NCBI GenBank assembly: GCA_903911355.1
Contig: CAIWDD010000131.1
Coordinates: 1 to 51,605 of the forward strand
Direction: 5' to 3'
Origin: an uncultured Nodularia sp.
GTDB taxonomy: Bacteria; Cyanobacteriota; Cyanobacteriia; Cyanobacteriales; Nostocaceae
DNA: 51,605 nt
The notes under the pieces were generated by a model, which worked only from the letters and a program-made list of their open reading frames with translations, had not been told where the DNA came from and ran no database searches. The translations under genes and the position numbers were made by a program. Of this stretch, positions 1-9,171 are shown one piece after another. The first letter of the stretch is position 1. Every line of letters begins with the position of its first letter.

Positions 1-1
1 C

Positions 2-250
2 ATGCTGTTTGTGCCAGTTACCGGGTTATGGATGTCATCCATCGGCATTGTAGGTTTAGCATTGAACCTGCGGGCTTATGACTTCGTTTCCCAAGAATTG
101 CGGGCAGCAGAAGACCCAGAGTTTGAAACTTTCTATACCAAAAACATTTTGCTGAACGAGGGTATCCGCGCTTGGATGGCTCCTCAAGATCAGCCTCACA
201 AACAATTTGTATTCCCTGAGGAGGTTCTACCTCGTGGTAACGCTCTCTAA
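2..250 (+). CDS. psbD: Photosystem II D2 protein, C-terminal part (5' end outside window)
   Basis: This is the last 83 codons of the D2 reaction-centre subunit, which with D1 binds the P680 chlorophylls, pheophytins and quinones in the thylakoid membrane. The reading frame is open at the left edge, so the gene starts upstream of the window. The fragment contains the last transmembrane region ([20 protein letters not shown]) and the characteristic D2 end [11 protein letters not shown]. Its stop at 248-250 lies inside the next gene: the psbC start codon at 234 gives a 17-base overlap, the arrangement known from cyanobacteria and chloroplasts. Identification is very secure. Confidence 0.97.
   Translation: MLFVPVTGLWMSSIGIVGLALNLRAYDFVSQELRAAEDPEFETFYTKNILLNEGIRAWMAPQDQPHKQFVFPEEVLPRGNAL
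218..224 (+). promoter_or_regulatory. Shine-Dalgarno sequence for psbC inside psbD
   Basis: GAGGAGG lies within the psbD coding region and ends nine bases before the GTG at 234. It supports the overlapping GTG start of psbC over the in-frame TTG upstream. Confidence 0.8.
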
Positions 251-1622
251 TAGACCGACTGTATTAGGCGGTGGACGTGATCAAGAATCCACAGGTTTTG
301 CTTGGTGGTCTGGTAACGCTCGTTTAATCAACCTATCTGGTAAACTACTGGGCGCTCACGTTGCCCATGCTGGTTTGATTGTATTCTGGGCCGGAGCGAT
401 GACTTTATTTGAAGTCGCTCACTTCATTCCTGAAAAGCCGATGTACGAACAGGGTTTAATCCTGCTTCCTCACATCGCCACCCTGGGATGGGGCGTTGGT
501 CCTGGTGGTGAAGTTATCGACACCTTCCCCTACTTTGTTGTTGGTGTACTCCACCTCATTTCTTCAGCTGTCTTGGGTTTTGGCGGTATTTATCATGCCG
601 TTCGTGGACCAGAAACCTTAGAAGAGTATTCCTCCTTCTTTGGTTATGACTGGAAAGACAAAAACAAGATGACCAACATCATCGGCTTCCACCTGATAAT
701 TCTCGGATGTGGAGCGCTGCTGTTGGTGCTCAAAGCCATGTTCTTTGGCGGTGTGTATGATACCTGGGCACCTGGTGGTGGTGATGTTCGTGTTATTACT
801 AACCCAACACTCAACCCAGCTGTGATCTTCGGTTATTTGATCAAGTCTCCTTTTGGTGGCGACGGCTGGATTGTCAGCGTCAATAACATGGAAGATGTCA
901 TTGGTGGTCACATCTGGATTGCCTTTATCTGTATTTCTGGTGGTATTTGGCATATCCTCACCAAGCCTTTTGCTTGGGCGCGTCGTGCGTTCATTTGGTC
1001 TGGCGAAGCTTACCTTTCCTACAGCTTGGGCGCTCTTTCCTTAATGGGATTCATCGCCTCCACAATGGTTTGGTATAACAACACTGTTTACCCCAGCGAA
1101 TTCTTTGGTCCGACTGCTTCTGAAGCTTCTCAAGCTCAAGCTTTGACCTTCTTAATTCGTGACCAACGCTTAGGTGCTAACGTCGGTTCTGCACAAGGAC
1201 CCACAGGTCTGGGTAAATATTTGATGCGTTCTCCCACTGGTGAAATTATCTTCGGTGGTGAAACCATGCGCTTCTGGGATTTCCAAGGCCCTTGGTTAGA
1301 GCCTCTACGTGGTCCTAACGGTCTTGACCTGGATAAAATAAAAAATGATATTCAGCCTTGGCAAGCACGTCGTGCTGCTGAATACATGACCCACGCGCCT
1401 TTGGGTTCTCTGAACTCCGTTGGTGGTGTTGCTACGGAAATTAACTCCTTCAATTACGTATCTCCACGTGCTTGGTTAGCAACATCTCACTATGTATTAG
1501 GTTTCTTCTTCCTCATTGGTCACCTATGGCACGCTGGTCGCGCCCGCGCTGGTGCTGGTGGCTTTGAAAAGGGAATTAACCGCGAAACTGAGCCAGTTAT
1601 GTTCATGAATGACATTGACTAG
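234..1622 (+). CDS. psbC: Photosystem II CP43 inner antenna protein
   Basis: CP43 binds antenna chlorophylls and feeds excitation to the PSII core; its lumenal loop also helps ligate the Mn4CaO5 cluster. I choose the GTG at 234, giving [10 protein letters not shown], because it is the start known for psbC and has GAGGAGG at 218-224 nine bases upstream. A TTG at 207 would add nine residues that do not look like CP43. The loop motif [10 protein letters not shown] carries the Glu and Arg known in the family to contact the manganese cluster. The conserved [14 protein letters not shown] and [11 protein letters not shown] segments are present and the length of 462 residues is normal. It is co-transcribed with psbD. 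Confidence 0.97.
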   Translation: MVTLSNRPTVLGGGRDQESTGFAWWSGNARLINLSGKLLGAHVAHAGLIVFWAGAMTLFEVAHFIPEKPMYEQGLILLPHIATLGWGVGPGGEVIDTFPYFVVGVLHLISSAVLGFGGIYHAVRGPETLEEYSSFFGYDWKDKNKMTNIIGFHLIILGCGALLLVLKAMFFGGVYDTWAPGGGDVRVITNPTLNPAVIFGYLIKSPFGGDGWIVSVNNMEDVIGGHIWIAFICISGGIWHILTKPFAWARRAFIWSGEAYLSYSLGALSLMGFIASTMVWYNNTVYPSEFFGPTASEASQAQALTFLIRDQRLGANVGSAQGPTGLGKYLMRSPTGEIIFGGETMRFWDFQGPWLEPLRGPNGLDLDKIKNDIQPWQARRAAEYMTHAPLGSLNSVGGVATEINSFNYVSPRAWLATSHYVLGFFFLIGHLWHAGRARAGAGGFEKGINRETEPVMFMNDID

Positions 1623-1664
1623 GCTATAGGTTTTGTTTCATCACTGACAATTACCTTTTTACTT

Positions 1665-1693
1665 GCCCTTGTTTAATAACAAGGGCTTTTTTT
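1665..1693 (+). terminator. Rho-independent terminator after psbDC
   Basis: GCCCTTGTT and AACAAGGGC form a perfect 9-bp stem with a TAAT loop, followed directly by seven T residues. It lies 43 bases after the psbC stop, so it should end the psbD-psbC transcript. Confidence 0.92.
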
Positions 1694-1744
1694 CGTCCCC
1701 AGGATATGAGAGAATTGAACTAATTGCATCATCAAGAAATCATT

Positions 1745-1930
1745 ATGAGCAATAAAAATTTTAGCGATGCTTTGCGCTGGACATTAGAAGCGCAGCAAAA
1801 ATTGCAGAATATTCCCTTTTTTGCCCGTTCCCAAGCTAGAGCTAGTATTGAGCACTTGGCACGTCAAGCAGATAAAAAGGTGGTCACAGCCGATTTGGTG
1901 GAACAGGCTAGGCTGGAATTTGGACAGTAG
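1745..1930 (+). CDS. Small stand-alone PCP_red-domain protein
   Basis: This 61-residue protein resembles the C-terminal PCP_red domain of ChlB, the light-independent protochlorophyllide reductase subunit, but nothing of the rest of ChlB is present. Visible family features are the helix [19 protein letters not shown], the segment [10 protein letters not shown], and a late [15 protein letters not shown], typical of the domain's place at the end of ChlB. I use the ATG at 1745; a TTG at 1724 in the same frame is less likely. It follows the psbDC terminator, so it needs its own promoter. Stand-alone versions occur in cyanobacteria. A link to chlorophyll or pigment-protein assembly is inference. 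Confidence 0.8.
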   Translation: MSNKNFSDALRWTLEAQQKLQNIPFFARSQARASIEHLARQADKKVVTADLVEQARLEFGQ

Positions 1931-1949
1931 TCATGCTCCCATAACTAGT

Positions 1950-2495
1950 TCAGGGAGAAACTTTTGGTTTGAGAACACCAGGAATTGCTTCTATGACTCT
2001 ATTAGCAATTTCTTCAGGTGTGGCTTCTGCTCTCAGGGTGATTTTCAGGTCAGCTTGGGAGTAAAGTGGTTTTCGTTCTTCGAGAAGCGATCGCAATTTG
2101 CCCTTGGGATCGGCATCTTCTAACAATGGTCTTGTAGTATCCTCTGCTATGCGTGTGTACAGTAATTCTACTGGTACGTCTAGCCATACAACTAAACCAT
2201 GGCGGAGGTAACTCCAGTTTTTTTGTCTTAATACGATGCCTCCACCCGTTGCTATAGTCAAATGGGTATAAGCACAAACTTGTGCCAGTACATCGCTTTC
2301 TAACTGGCGAAATGCTGCTTCACCTTCTTGGGCAAACACCTGATTAATGGATCTTCCTACTGATTTAGTAATGACATCATCAGTATCTAAAAACCTATAA
2401 CCCAGATGCTGTGCTAGTAATTTTCCTACCGTGGTTTTACCTGCGCCCATCATGCCAATTAAATACAGGTTGACTCCTTGCAATAAGCTGCTCAC
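1950..2495 (-). CDS. aroK: Shikimate kinase
   Basis: Phosphorylates shikimate to shikimate-3-phosphate with ATP in the pathway to chorismate and aromatic amino acids; cytosolic. The 181-residue protein has the Walker A loop GMMGAGKTTVGK near residue 15, the substrate-binding segment LDTDD (about 37-41), GGGIV (about 84-88), and the lid region EDTTRPLLED. The start is GTG at 2495. An ATG occurs only inside the Walker loop, so it cannot be the start. It lies at the downstream end of a minus-strand run with the LapA-like gene and ubiX. Confidence 0.95.
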   Translation of the reverse strand: MSSLLQGVNLYLIGMMGAGKTTVGKLLAQHLGYRFLDTDDVITKSVGRSINQVFAQEGEAAFRQLESDVLAQVCAYTHLTIATGGGIVLRQKNWSYLRHGLVVWLDVPVELLYTRIAEDTTRPLLEDADPKGKLRSLLEERKPLYSQADLKITLRAEATPEEIANRVIEAIPGVLKPKVSP

Positions 2496-2511
2496 CAGTT
2501 ATTTCACTCCA

Positions 2512-2706
2512 TTAAAGATATATTTGTCTATACAACTTCTCTAAATTTACTTCAGCAGATTTAGCCTTTACTTCTTGCTTGACTCTGGAGAAGTCCTCCC
2601 ACCAGTCCACAAGCTGACGATGATGGTTTAGTATCTGCATGGTGAGAGCTAGCGCCCAATTGTACCCACTAGTTAAAAGCTTATTTACGCGAGGGGTCAT
2701 CTTCAT
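2512..2706 (-). CDS. Small hypothetical protein between lapA-like gene and aroK
   Basis: A 64-residue ORF lies 16 bases upstream of aroK and overlaps the end of the LapA-like gene by 26 bases (20 if translation starts at the second ATG, 2700). That spacing fits translational coupling in one operon. The protein is basic and helical, with WWEDFSRVKQEVKAKSAEVN as a likely amphipathic helix. There is no signal peptide and no motif I recognise. The position and the ATG starts favour a real gene, but without homologues I cannot exclude chance. Confidence 0.45.
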   Translation of the reverse strand: MKMTPRVNKLLTSGYNWALALTMQILNHHRQLVDWWEDFSRVKQEVKAKSAEVNLEKLYRQIYL

Positions 2707-3376
2707 CCTCTAAATCATCATCTTCAAAAAACTTCCAGTCGTCATCATCAGGTTGATTCTCATCTTGATTAGTAGTCGGTTGTTGTAATGGTGGTCTGAT
2801 TACCCGGTAATCAGCATCGTAAACGGATTCAGTTTTTCCCACGGCGGTATTTTTTGGATCACGATAGTTATAAGAGTAAACAGAACCAGATTTAGAACTG
2901 CTTTGAGGTTCTTGTTGGCGTTCGTAGGTAGTTTGAGGACCAGAAGTCCGGGTTTCTGGTGGTGCGCTGTCAAAGTCCCAATCATCAGTTCTGCTGTCAT
3001 TTGTATCCCAATCGTCAAACGTGTTACTGGTGGCTGAGTCTGTTTTACCGGTTGCGCCGGTCGCTCTAGAAGGCTTGCTGAAAGGTTCCTCCCTAAATGC
3101 CGCTTTCCCGCGGGGTGAAGTGGCCGTTGATTTAAATGGTCTTTGGCGTTCTTCTTCTTGCCCCCCAAAATCAATTGGTATGTTCAGGAGGATAGTAATC
3201 AGGAGCGATGTAAAAACACCAGCAGCAGTACTAAAAACAATCCACATTGCCAGTGGTAACGGTAGAGTTCGCGTACCCAAAAATACTAGTGGGAGAACAG
3301 GAGACCAATTTTGAACTAACAATAGTGTGAGTATTCCTAGTACTGCTACTAAAAGAATTAAGCGAATTACAGCCAT
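2681..3376 (-). CDS. LapA-domain (DUF1049-like) membrane protein with long disordered tail
   Basis: The N-terminus has two hydrophobic helices (MAVIRLILLVAVLGILTLLL and LPLAMWIVFSTAAGVFTSLL) joined by a short loop, the LapA/DUF1049 pattern. After them come roughly 150 polar residues rich in Ser, Thr, Asp, Gln and Pro, ending in a very acidic stretch (FFEDDDLEDEDD). I start at ATG 3376, because the upstream in-frame TTG at 3418 adds an unlikely extension. It sits between ubiX and aroK on the same strand. LapA relatives take part in envelope assembly elsewhere; the cyanobacterial role is unknown to me. Confidence 0.75.
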   Translation of the reverse strand: MAVIRLILLVAVLGILTLLLVQNWSPVLPLVFLGTRTLPLPLAMWIVFSTAAGVFTSLLITILLNIPIDFGGQEEERQRPFKSTATSPRGKAAFREEPFSKPSRATGATGKTDSATSNTFDDWDTNDSRTDDWDFDSAPPETRTSGPQTTYERQQEPQSSSKSGSVYSYNYRDPKNTAVGKTESVYDADYRVIRPPLQQPTTNQDENQPDDDDWKFFEDDDLEDEDDPSRK

Positions 3377-3437
3377 ATAAAAGGCAAAAGTCAAAGTTAC
3401 GAAATCAACTAAAGACAAAATTGATTAAATTTTACCT

Positions 3438-4058
3438 TTACTTACTTCCTTGCCACCTCTGAATGGGAATGCAATCAATATCTAGTTGATCTAAACCACG
3501 AGCAACTACAAAATCCACTAAGTCATCAATGGTTTGAGGATTGTGATACCAAGCCGGAATGGCTGGTACGACCCTGACTCCAGTTTCTGCCAAACTTGTT
3601 AAGTTTCGTAGGTGAATGAGGCTGAATGGTGTTTCTCGGGGAACTATGACTAGCTTTCGCCCTTCTTTAATCTGGACATCGGCAGCCCGTTCTAGTAGGT
3701 CAGAACTTAAGCCAACTGCTAGCTTTGCCACTGTACTCATGCTGCATGGCATGATGATCATCCCCAAGGTGCGAAAAGAACCACTGGCGATTCCGGCTCC
3801 CACATCACCCCAAGGATGACAGCGTAGTTTGCCCCCAAGGGCTACTCCAGCTTGTTCTCGCCAGAATTGTTCTTGTGCTGATGGTTCAGCCGGCATTCGA
3901 GTTTCCTGTTCGCTGCTCCAGACCATGTAAGTTGATTTAGAAGCAACTAGTTCAATCTCGTAATCTGCTGCCAGCAGATATTTGAGGGCACGAACGGCGT
4001 AGATGAGACCAGATGCACCAGATATGCCTAATATAAGTGGTTTAGAGTTTTTGGACAC
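3438..4058 (-). CDS. ubiX: Flavin prenyltransferase UbiX
   Basis: Makes prenylated FMN, the cofactor of UbiD-type decarboxylases, from FMN and dimethylallyl phosphate. The 206-residue protein shows the N-terminal flavin-binding GISGASGLIYA, the MPCSMSTVAKLA motif around residues 103-114, the segment LVIVPRETPFS, and the C-terminal VDFVVARGLDQL. The GTG at 4058 gives the expected MSKNSKPLILGISG start. It lies 20 bases after the RNB-family gene and probably shares its transcript. Confidence 0.93.
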   Translation of the reverse strand: MSKNSKPLILGISGASGLIYAVRALKYLLAADYEIELVASKSTYMVWSSEQETRMPAEPSAQEQFWREQAGVALGGKLRCHPWGDVGAGIASGSFRTLGMIIMPCSMSTVAKLAVGLSSDLLERAADVQIKEGRKLVIVPRETPFSLIHLRNLTSLAETGVRVVPAIPAWYHNPQTIDDLVDFVVARGLDQLDIDCIPIQRWQGSK

Positions 4059-4078
4059 GGCGGCTTGAATAAAGTTTA

Positions 4079-6415
4079 TTAATCGTCTGCATAAGTATCT
4101 AAGTTACTCGGTAAGTAGATATCCGATGCGTCGTTTTGACTGGCATTAACATCAAAACCTGGAGATACAAGATCATTGCTGACAGTTACTAAATCAATTT
4201 GCTGACGATAGTAATCGACACTTTTAACTTGCACAGCTACGCGATCGCCTAGTCTGTAAGAAGCTCGATTTTTGCGCCCAAATAGTGCCTGTTGTCTGGC
4301 GCGGTATTCATACCAATCATCTTTGAGGGAACTGACATGTACCAGTCCTTCCACTCGTAAAGGTACGCGGATATCTTCTTCTGATATAGATTCTGCGCCT
4401 GGGACTTCAATTTCCACAAAGAACCCATAAGATTGCACCCCAGTAATTACACCTTGGAATACCTGACCGATGCGCTGTTTCATCAGTTGGGCTTTTTGCA
4501 GTCCGGCTAAATCGGCTTCGGCTTCTTGGACTTGTTTTTCTCTGTCGTTAATCTGGATAATTACCCGATTGAGGTCGCTTTGCAGTTCCTGTTGCAATTC
4601 TGGCGGTAACACGTTCCAGTTAATTTCATTGTGAGAAGAGGAGTGGCGCAGGTTAACTCGCTCTTTCACCCGGGTGTTACGGCGATCGCGTCCATACTCT
4701 AGCAGTATATGATACACTCTTTGCATGAGCAAGTCTGGGTATCTTCGCAGGGGAGAAGTACAGTGAGTATATTGTGGTAGTGATAAACCAAAGTGGAATC
4801 CTTTAGTGGTGCTATAGGCAGATGGCTTGAGTGTGTCTTGTAAGAGATAGGTCAGAACTTGCTCCGAGGGGGATTCGGCAAAAGCCCTAGTTAAGTGCTG
4901 ATAATCTAAAGGTTGGATATCTACGTCTGCTTCTAATGCTAGTTCTACGCCTAAATTGATGGCTAATTTCAGCATTTCCTGAACATCTTCTGTATCAGGT
5001 ACGCCTTGGACTCGCCAAATGGCGGGGATGCTTAGAGCACTCAGATGTTGAGCCATGAGTTCATTAACTAATAGCACAAACTCAGTCAAGAGCGATCGCA
5101 CTGGTAAATCATTCACCAATACCGCTCCTAAGATCCCCTCATCTGCATAGGGGTTTTGGTTAGGTGGTAGATTCAACTGTAAACTACCACGACTTAACCG
5201 TCTTAGTTTCACAGCCTTGCGTAGAGTTTCCAACCCTTGTAGAATCTCAATCACCTTGAGTGGTTGACCTTGAAATTCACCAGTCAGAATAGCTTCTGCT
5301 TGTTCCCCGCTCACTGCTGTATCTACATTGATAACGCTAGGTTGAATTTCCCACTCCAAAACCTCTCCAGACCTGGGGTCAATAGCAATTAAAAAAGACA
5401 GCGCCAGCCGGTCGCTTAGTGGTACTAACGAACAGAGATCTGCCACTGATTCCGGTAACATAGGCAGCAATAAATCGCCCAGGTAAACTGACCTCCCCCG
5501 CTTCGCGCATTCTCTATCTAAGGGTTCATCAGGGTGGACATAATGGGAAACATCAGCAATATGAAAACCTAGCAGCCAATGTCCCTCCGCTGTTTTCTCC
5601 AAACTGAAAGCATTTTCCCTAAATTTTGCATCACAATTTACACCCGCAATAGTCAGAGTAAATAAATTGCGTAAATCTAGTTTGTCTTTCAGGTCTGCCT
5701 TCAGGAGCCTTCTGGGCAACTTAGCAGCTGCGTCTATCACAATCTCCGGGAAATTACGTGATAGATCATGCTTACAAGTCACCAAATCTATATCAGCAGC
5801 CGCCTCGGCATCGCTACCCAGGATTTGTACCACTCGACCCAAAGGGGGATATTGTGCCAAGGGATAACGCAAAACCTCCACATGAGCCAGGTGGTCAATA
5901 GCTTCTTCTAACTTCATGCTGTTTGTTTGGATTTTGAGTTCAAACAACAACCGATCATCTAAAGGTACAGCACGGAAACCGTTGTCTACTGCCTTAATTC
6001 GCGCTAGTAAAGTATGGTTAGACCGTTCTAGGATCAGCTTCACTTCTCCTTCTGGAGAACGACGACGACTACCTTCTTTGAGGACTCTTACCAAAACGCG
6101 ATCGCCATTCCAAGCATTACTCAGATGACTTTCACGAATATAAATATCCTCAGAGCCTTCCACATCTTGAATAGCAAAGCAAAAGCCCTTACTAGAACAA
6201 CGGAGCTTGGCCTCAATTACGCCTTCTTCTGCCACCCGGCGATATTTGCCGCGTTCTTTCACCAGAATTCCGATTTTTTCGAGAACTTCCAAGGCAATGT
6301 GAAGTTTTTGTAAACTAATTTCATCCTCACAACCCAGTTTCTTTTCCAAAACTTTACGAGCTACCAATTTATCATCAGTGAAATTGGCAAGGAGTGTAGC
6401 GATAGAAAATTCCAT
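4079..6415 (-). CDS. RNase II/R-family (RNB domain) protein, catalytic aspartates apparently replaced
   Basis: At 778 residues with N-terminal winged-helix/cold-shock-like parts, an RNB domain (about 240-565) and a C-terminal S1 domain (GQVFQGVITGVQSYGFFVEI), this has the layout of RNase R. RNB landmarks are clear: HIADVSHYV, RGRSVYL, LPMLPE, and THCTSPLRRYPDLLMQRV, including the conserved arginines. However, where active enzymes have TIDGEDARDFDDA with four metal-binding Asp, this protein reads TIAGVNCDAKFRENAF (residues 255-270). By my alignment the four positions become Ala, Phe, Glu and Asn. Cyanobacteria carry a Zam-type RNB homologue, and this may be it. RNA binding without hydrolysis is the inference. 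Confidence 0.85.
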   Translation of the reverse strand: MEFSIATLLANFTDDKLVARKVLEKKLGCEDEISLQKLHIALEVLEKIGILVKERGKYRRVAEEGVIEAKLRCSSKGFCFAIQDVEGSEDIYIRESHLSNAWNGDRVLVRVLKEGSRRRSPEGEVKLILERSNHTLLARIKAVDNGFRAVPLDDRLLFELKIQTNSMKLEEAIDHLAHVEVLRYPLAQYPPLGRVVQILGSDAEAAADIDLVTCKHDLSRNFPEIVIDAAAKLPRRLLKADLKDKLDLRNLFTLTIAGVNCDAKFRENAFSLEKTAEGHWLLGFHIADVSHYVHPDEPLDRECAKRGRSVYLGDLLLPMLPESVADLCSLVPLSDRLALSFLIAIDPRSGEVLEWEIQPSVINVDTAVSGEQAEAILTGEFQGQPLKVIEILQGLETLRKAVKLRRLSRGSLQLNLPPNQNPYADEGILGAVLVNDLPVRSLLTEFVLLVNELMAQHLSALSIPAIWRVQGVPDTEDVQEMLKLAINLGVELALEADVDIQPLDYQHLTRAFAESPSEQVLTYLLQDTLKPSAYSTTKGFHFGLSLPQYTHCTSPLRRYPDLLMQRVYHILLEYGRDRRNTRVKERVNLRHSSSHNEINWNVLPPELQQELQSDLNRVIIQINDREKQVQEAEADLAGLQKAQLMKQRIGQVFQGVITGVQSYGFFVEIEVPGAESISEEDIRVPLRVEGLVHVSSLKDDWYEYRARQQALFGRKNRASYRLGDRVAVQVKSVDYYRQQIDLVTVSNDLVSPGFDVNASQNDASDIYLPSNLDTYADD

Positions 6416-7641
6416 GCAGTGAACCGACCTTTGGTCAAAACATCATTTTTCATTTAATCTGGCCCTTTCCTGTATACCTTCTCCCAAGGGGAGACGCTGC
6501 GCGAATACGGCTTACAGGGGCGCTTTGCTGCTACGCAAAACTCAAAAGAACCTTTGCTCTGCTGACTTTTCAGGTCATGAGGAAAGATTATCGTATAACC
6601 TCACCCCCCAATCCCCTTTCCCTACCTCTTCTACCTAACCCTTTTCTACAAGGAGAAGGGGGAAATTTTAAACTATCTCTCCTGGGAGCAGAGAGGTTTG
6701 GAGAGGGGTTTTTCAGTTTCCAAAAAAAAGTCAGTTTTATTTGTAGCTTTCTCCCCTGGGGGGACGCTGGGCGTCAAGCCCGGGGGCATCATAGACAACG
6801 ACTTGTTATCAGATCGTCGGTCATTTCTGCCTAACCGCACGCTTAGAGGAAACGAAGGGTTCCGTAAGGCAGGGTTAGGAGTTTCACCCTTACGGTCAGC
6901 CACTTTATATCTACAATAGCTTGCGTGGCGTAGCCATACCTCGCACTATAAAATCATCTGGTGAGTTCGTCTGGATAGAGCAGCCCCTACAACTAGACTT
7001 GAATACAGTACACTTGATTGGAATTGAGCAACTCTAGGTAATTACGGAATGAGTTTTACTCATAGGCTGGTTTAAGACAACTCACTCACGGTGACCACAA
7101 GTGCTACCGGGTAAAACCACAAGTGTTTGATTGTCTAGATTTCAGGTGCTTTCAAACCATGTTCTCCTGATGTGTAAGTAGAATAAACTGGCCGTAAACC
7201 TGATTTTCCTACATATAGAATCGGTAACAATCACTTAAGCAGCTTGAAGCAACTGCGGGGAACCTTATCTCCATTATTGTAGATTTAATGCGTACTTATA
7301 GGAAATAATTCCAAGTATAGAATTGGGTAAACAGTATAGCATGTCAATAACCCCCATGCTCAAGAGATGACATTACCTCTGGCAGTACGCCCATCGCAAT
7401 CGGCTAAAATTGGGACAGAACTGATTTGTGATTCCTGAACTCTGAGTCAAGTAAAAACTTTTATTTTCTGCTTTTTTTTGGGAGTATTATCCTGAAAAGC
7501 ATTTGAGTGGGCAAAGTTGAATATGTTGGATGAATAATCAATCGTTAAAATTCTAGAATTTTTAGTTAATACTCAGAAATATTCAGCCTCAATGAATCAG
7601 AACAGAGGAAAAAGTAGCACATTGAGATTGGTGGCAGTATT
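6416..7641. other. 1.2-kb intergenic region with repeat fragments
   Basis: I see no convincing gene. The left part (about 6480-6940) is a patchwork of C- and G-rich segments that look like dispersed-repeat remnants, such as GGGAGACGCTGCGCGAA near 6490 and CTTGCGTGGCGTAGCCATA near 6921. Open frames here overlap on both strands and have no start signals. The right part (about 6950-7641) is AT-rich and holds the leader of the next gene, including ACCACAAGTG twice, about 20 bases apart, near 7094-7124. Confidence 0.6.
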
Positions 7642-8511
7642 ATGTTGATGTTGGCTCAATTCCATAGGTTATATCCCAACGGCAGTATTATTACTGAATT
7701 AGTGCAAATTTTCCAAGGGAAATATATTGTCCGGGCTAGCGTGCAAATTGAAAATATCACCCGTGCTACTGCTATGGCGGGGGCAGAAACCGTAGAAGCA
7801 GCAGAAGACCAAGCCCGAACTAGAGCATTAATGGTTTTGGGTATAAATAATTCTGCACAGGTAACGGTAGAATGCACTCAGCCAGTAGCATCACCAATCG
7901 AGTCCAATCCTACTTGGAACAACACTAGGGTGAAATTGAACCACCCGAATGAGAGTAACTATTCCCCGGTGATAGATGAAGACTATAGCAGTAGCCAGTG
8001 GTCAGCACCCAATGATATTCAAACAACTCTACCGCAGGTCAATAAACAGATTATCCTACCCGATTCAGTAACACTGGGCACGGATAGTGCTGATAATGTC
8101 CATACCTACAGCCCCGATTTTCATCCAAATGCTTCAGTAAATGACAACCCACCACTGGAATTATATAACTCAGTGGAAGATGATCAGGCAATCACTGATC
8201 ATCAGCCAAAACATCAGAGATTTGCGGGTAATGTTACACCATTTACACCCCGCAGTTCTAGCCTCCAAGACCATGGGATTGATCACACAGGAGTAGGTAA
8301 ACAAAAGAACACCAGTGAACCAGTTGATTTGTCTGATGTGATTGCCAAAACAGATGTGGAACTTCAGCGTCTAGGTTGGACACCAGAACAGGGAAGAGAC
8401 CATTTAATTCAAGCCTACGGTAAGCGGTCTCGCACTTTACTCACCGCAGAAGAATTACACGGATTTCTCAAACATCTGGAGTCTCAACCAGACCCGGTAG
8501 CGGGATTTTAA
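7642..8511 (+). CDS. Hypothetical protein with conserved-looking ends and a disordered middle
   Basis: The 289-residue protein has three parts. Residues 1-75 look like a small alpha/beta domain (SIITELVQIFQGKYIVRASV, then AAEDQARTRALMVLGI). Residues 80-235 are Pro/Ser/Asn/Asp-rich and probably disordered. Residues 240-289 are helical with GWTPEQGRDHLIQAYGKRSR and LTAEELHGFLKHLES, a tail that reminds me of C-terminal helices of DNA-recombination proteins, although I cannot confirm this. Two ATGs (7642 and 7648) are possible and no strong ribosome site is seen. It stands alone after a long leader. Function not recognised. Confidence 0.75.
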   Translation: MLMLAQFHRLYPNGSIITELVQIFQGKYIVRASVQIENITRATAMAGAETVEAAEDQARTRALMVLGINNSAQVTVECTQPVASPIESNPTWNNTRVKLNHPNESNYSPVIDEDYSSSQWSAPNDIQTTLPQVNKQIILPDSVTLGTDSADNVHTYSPDFHPNASVNDNPPLELYNSVEDDQAITDHQPKHQRFAGNVTPFTPRSSSLQDHGIDHTGVGKQKNTSEPVDLSDVIAKTDVELQRLGWTPEQGRDHLIQAYGKRSRTLLTAEELHGFLKHLESQPDPVAGF

Positions 8512-8559
8512 TCCGGGAGGGGGGATTTGGGGACTGCGCCCTGATCCCCAAGTCAACAG

Positions 8560-9171
8560 CTACTGATTGAGAACAGCAACTGGACGGCTACCAGCAGCGT
8601 GACGGTCAATAACCTCATCAATCAATCCATATTCCTTAGCTTCCTCTGGGGACATAAAGAAGTCCCGTTCGGTATCTTCAGCAATACGCTCAATTGGTTG
8701 ACCAGTATGTTCAGCTAAATATTCATTAAGTCGTTGCTTGTGGTATAATATCTCACGTGCCTGAATTTCAATATCAGTCGCCTGCCCCTGAGCGCCACCC
8801 AAGGGTTGATGAATCATAATCCGAGAATGGGGTAGACTCATTCGCTTACCCTTAGCACCTGCACTGAGTAGAAAAGCGCCCATACTTGCCGCCAGTCCAG
8901 TACAAATGGTACAAACATCGGGACGAATGTGCTTCATAGTGTCAAAAATTCCCATACCGGCCATTACCGAACCACCAGGAGAATTAATATACAAATAAAT
9001 ATCCTTCTCCGAGTCTTCAGCGTCCAAGAATAGCAATTGGGCAACAATCAAATTTGCAATCTCGTTATCAACCTGTTGTCCCAAAAATATGATCCGCTCA
9101 CGCAAGAGTCGTGAGTAGATATCAAAGGCGCGTTCGCCCCGACCCGATTGTTCAACAACGATAGGAATCAT
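8560..9171 (-). CDS. clpP: ATP-dependent Clp protease proteolytic subunit
   Basis: ClpP forms the tetradecameric peptidase chamber that works with ClpC or ClpX ATPases. The 203-residue protein has the serine in [11 protein letters not shown] (Ser96), His121 in MIHQPLGG, and the Asp in [12 protein letters not shown] (Asp170), so the catalytic triad is complete. The NSPGGSV oxyanion segment is also present. The start ATG at 9171 gives [15 protein letters not shown], the usual N-terminus with a short or no propeptide. Cyanobacteria have several ClpP paralogues and I do not assign a number. Confidence 0.96.
   Translation of the reverse strand: MIPIVVEQSGRGERAFDIYSRLLRERIIFLGQQVDNEIANLIVAQLLFLDAEDSEKDIYLYINSPGGSVMAGMGIFDTMKHIRPDVCTICTGLAASMGAFLLSAGAKGKRMSLPHSRIMIHQPLGGAQGQATDIEIQAREILYHKQRLNEYLAEHTGQPIERIAEDTERDFFMSPEEAKEYGLIDEVIDRHAAGSRPVAVLNQ

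Noticed and set aside
618-953. 111-codon minus-strand frame
   Set aside because: It lies fully inside psbC on the opposite strand; the composition is that of an antisense shadow and no start signal is present.
6577-6919. Overlapping frames of 73-85 codons on both strands
   Set aside because: They fall on C/G-rich repeat-like DNA, overlap one another on both strands, and have low-complexity composition with no ribosome-binding site.
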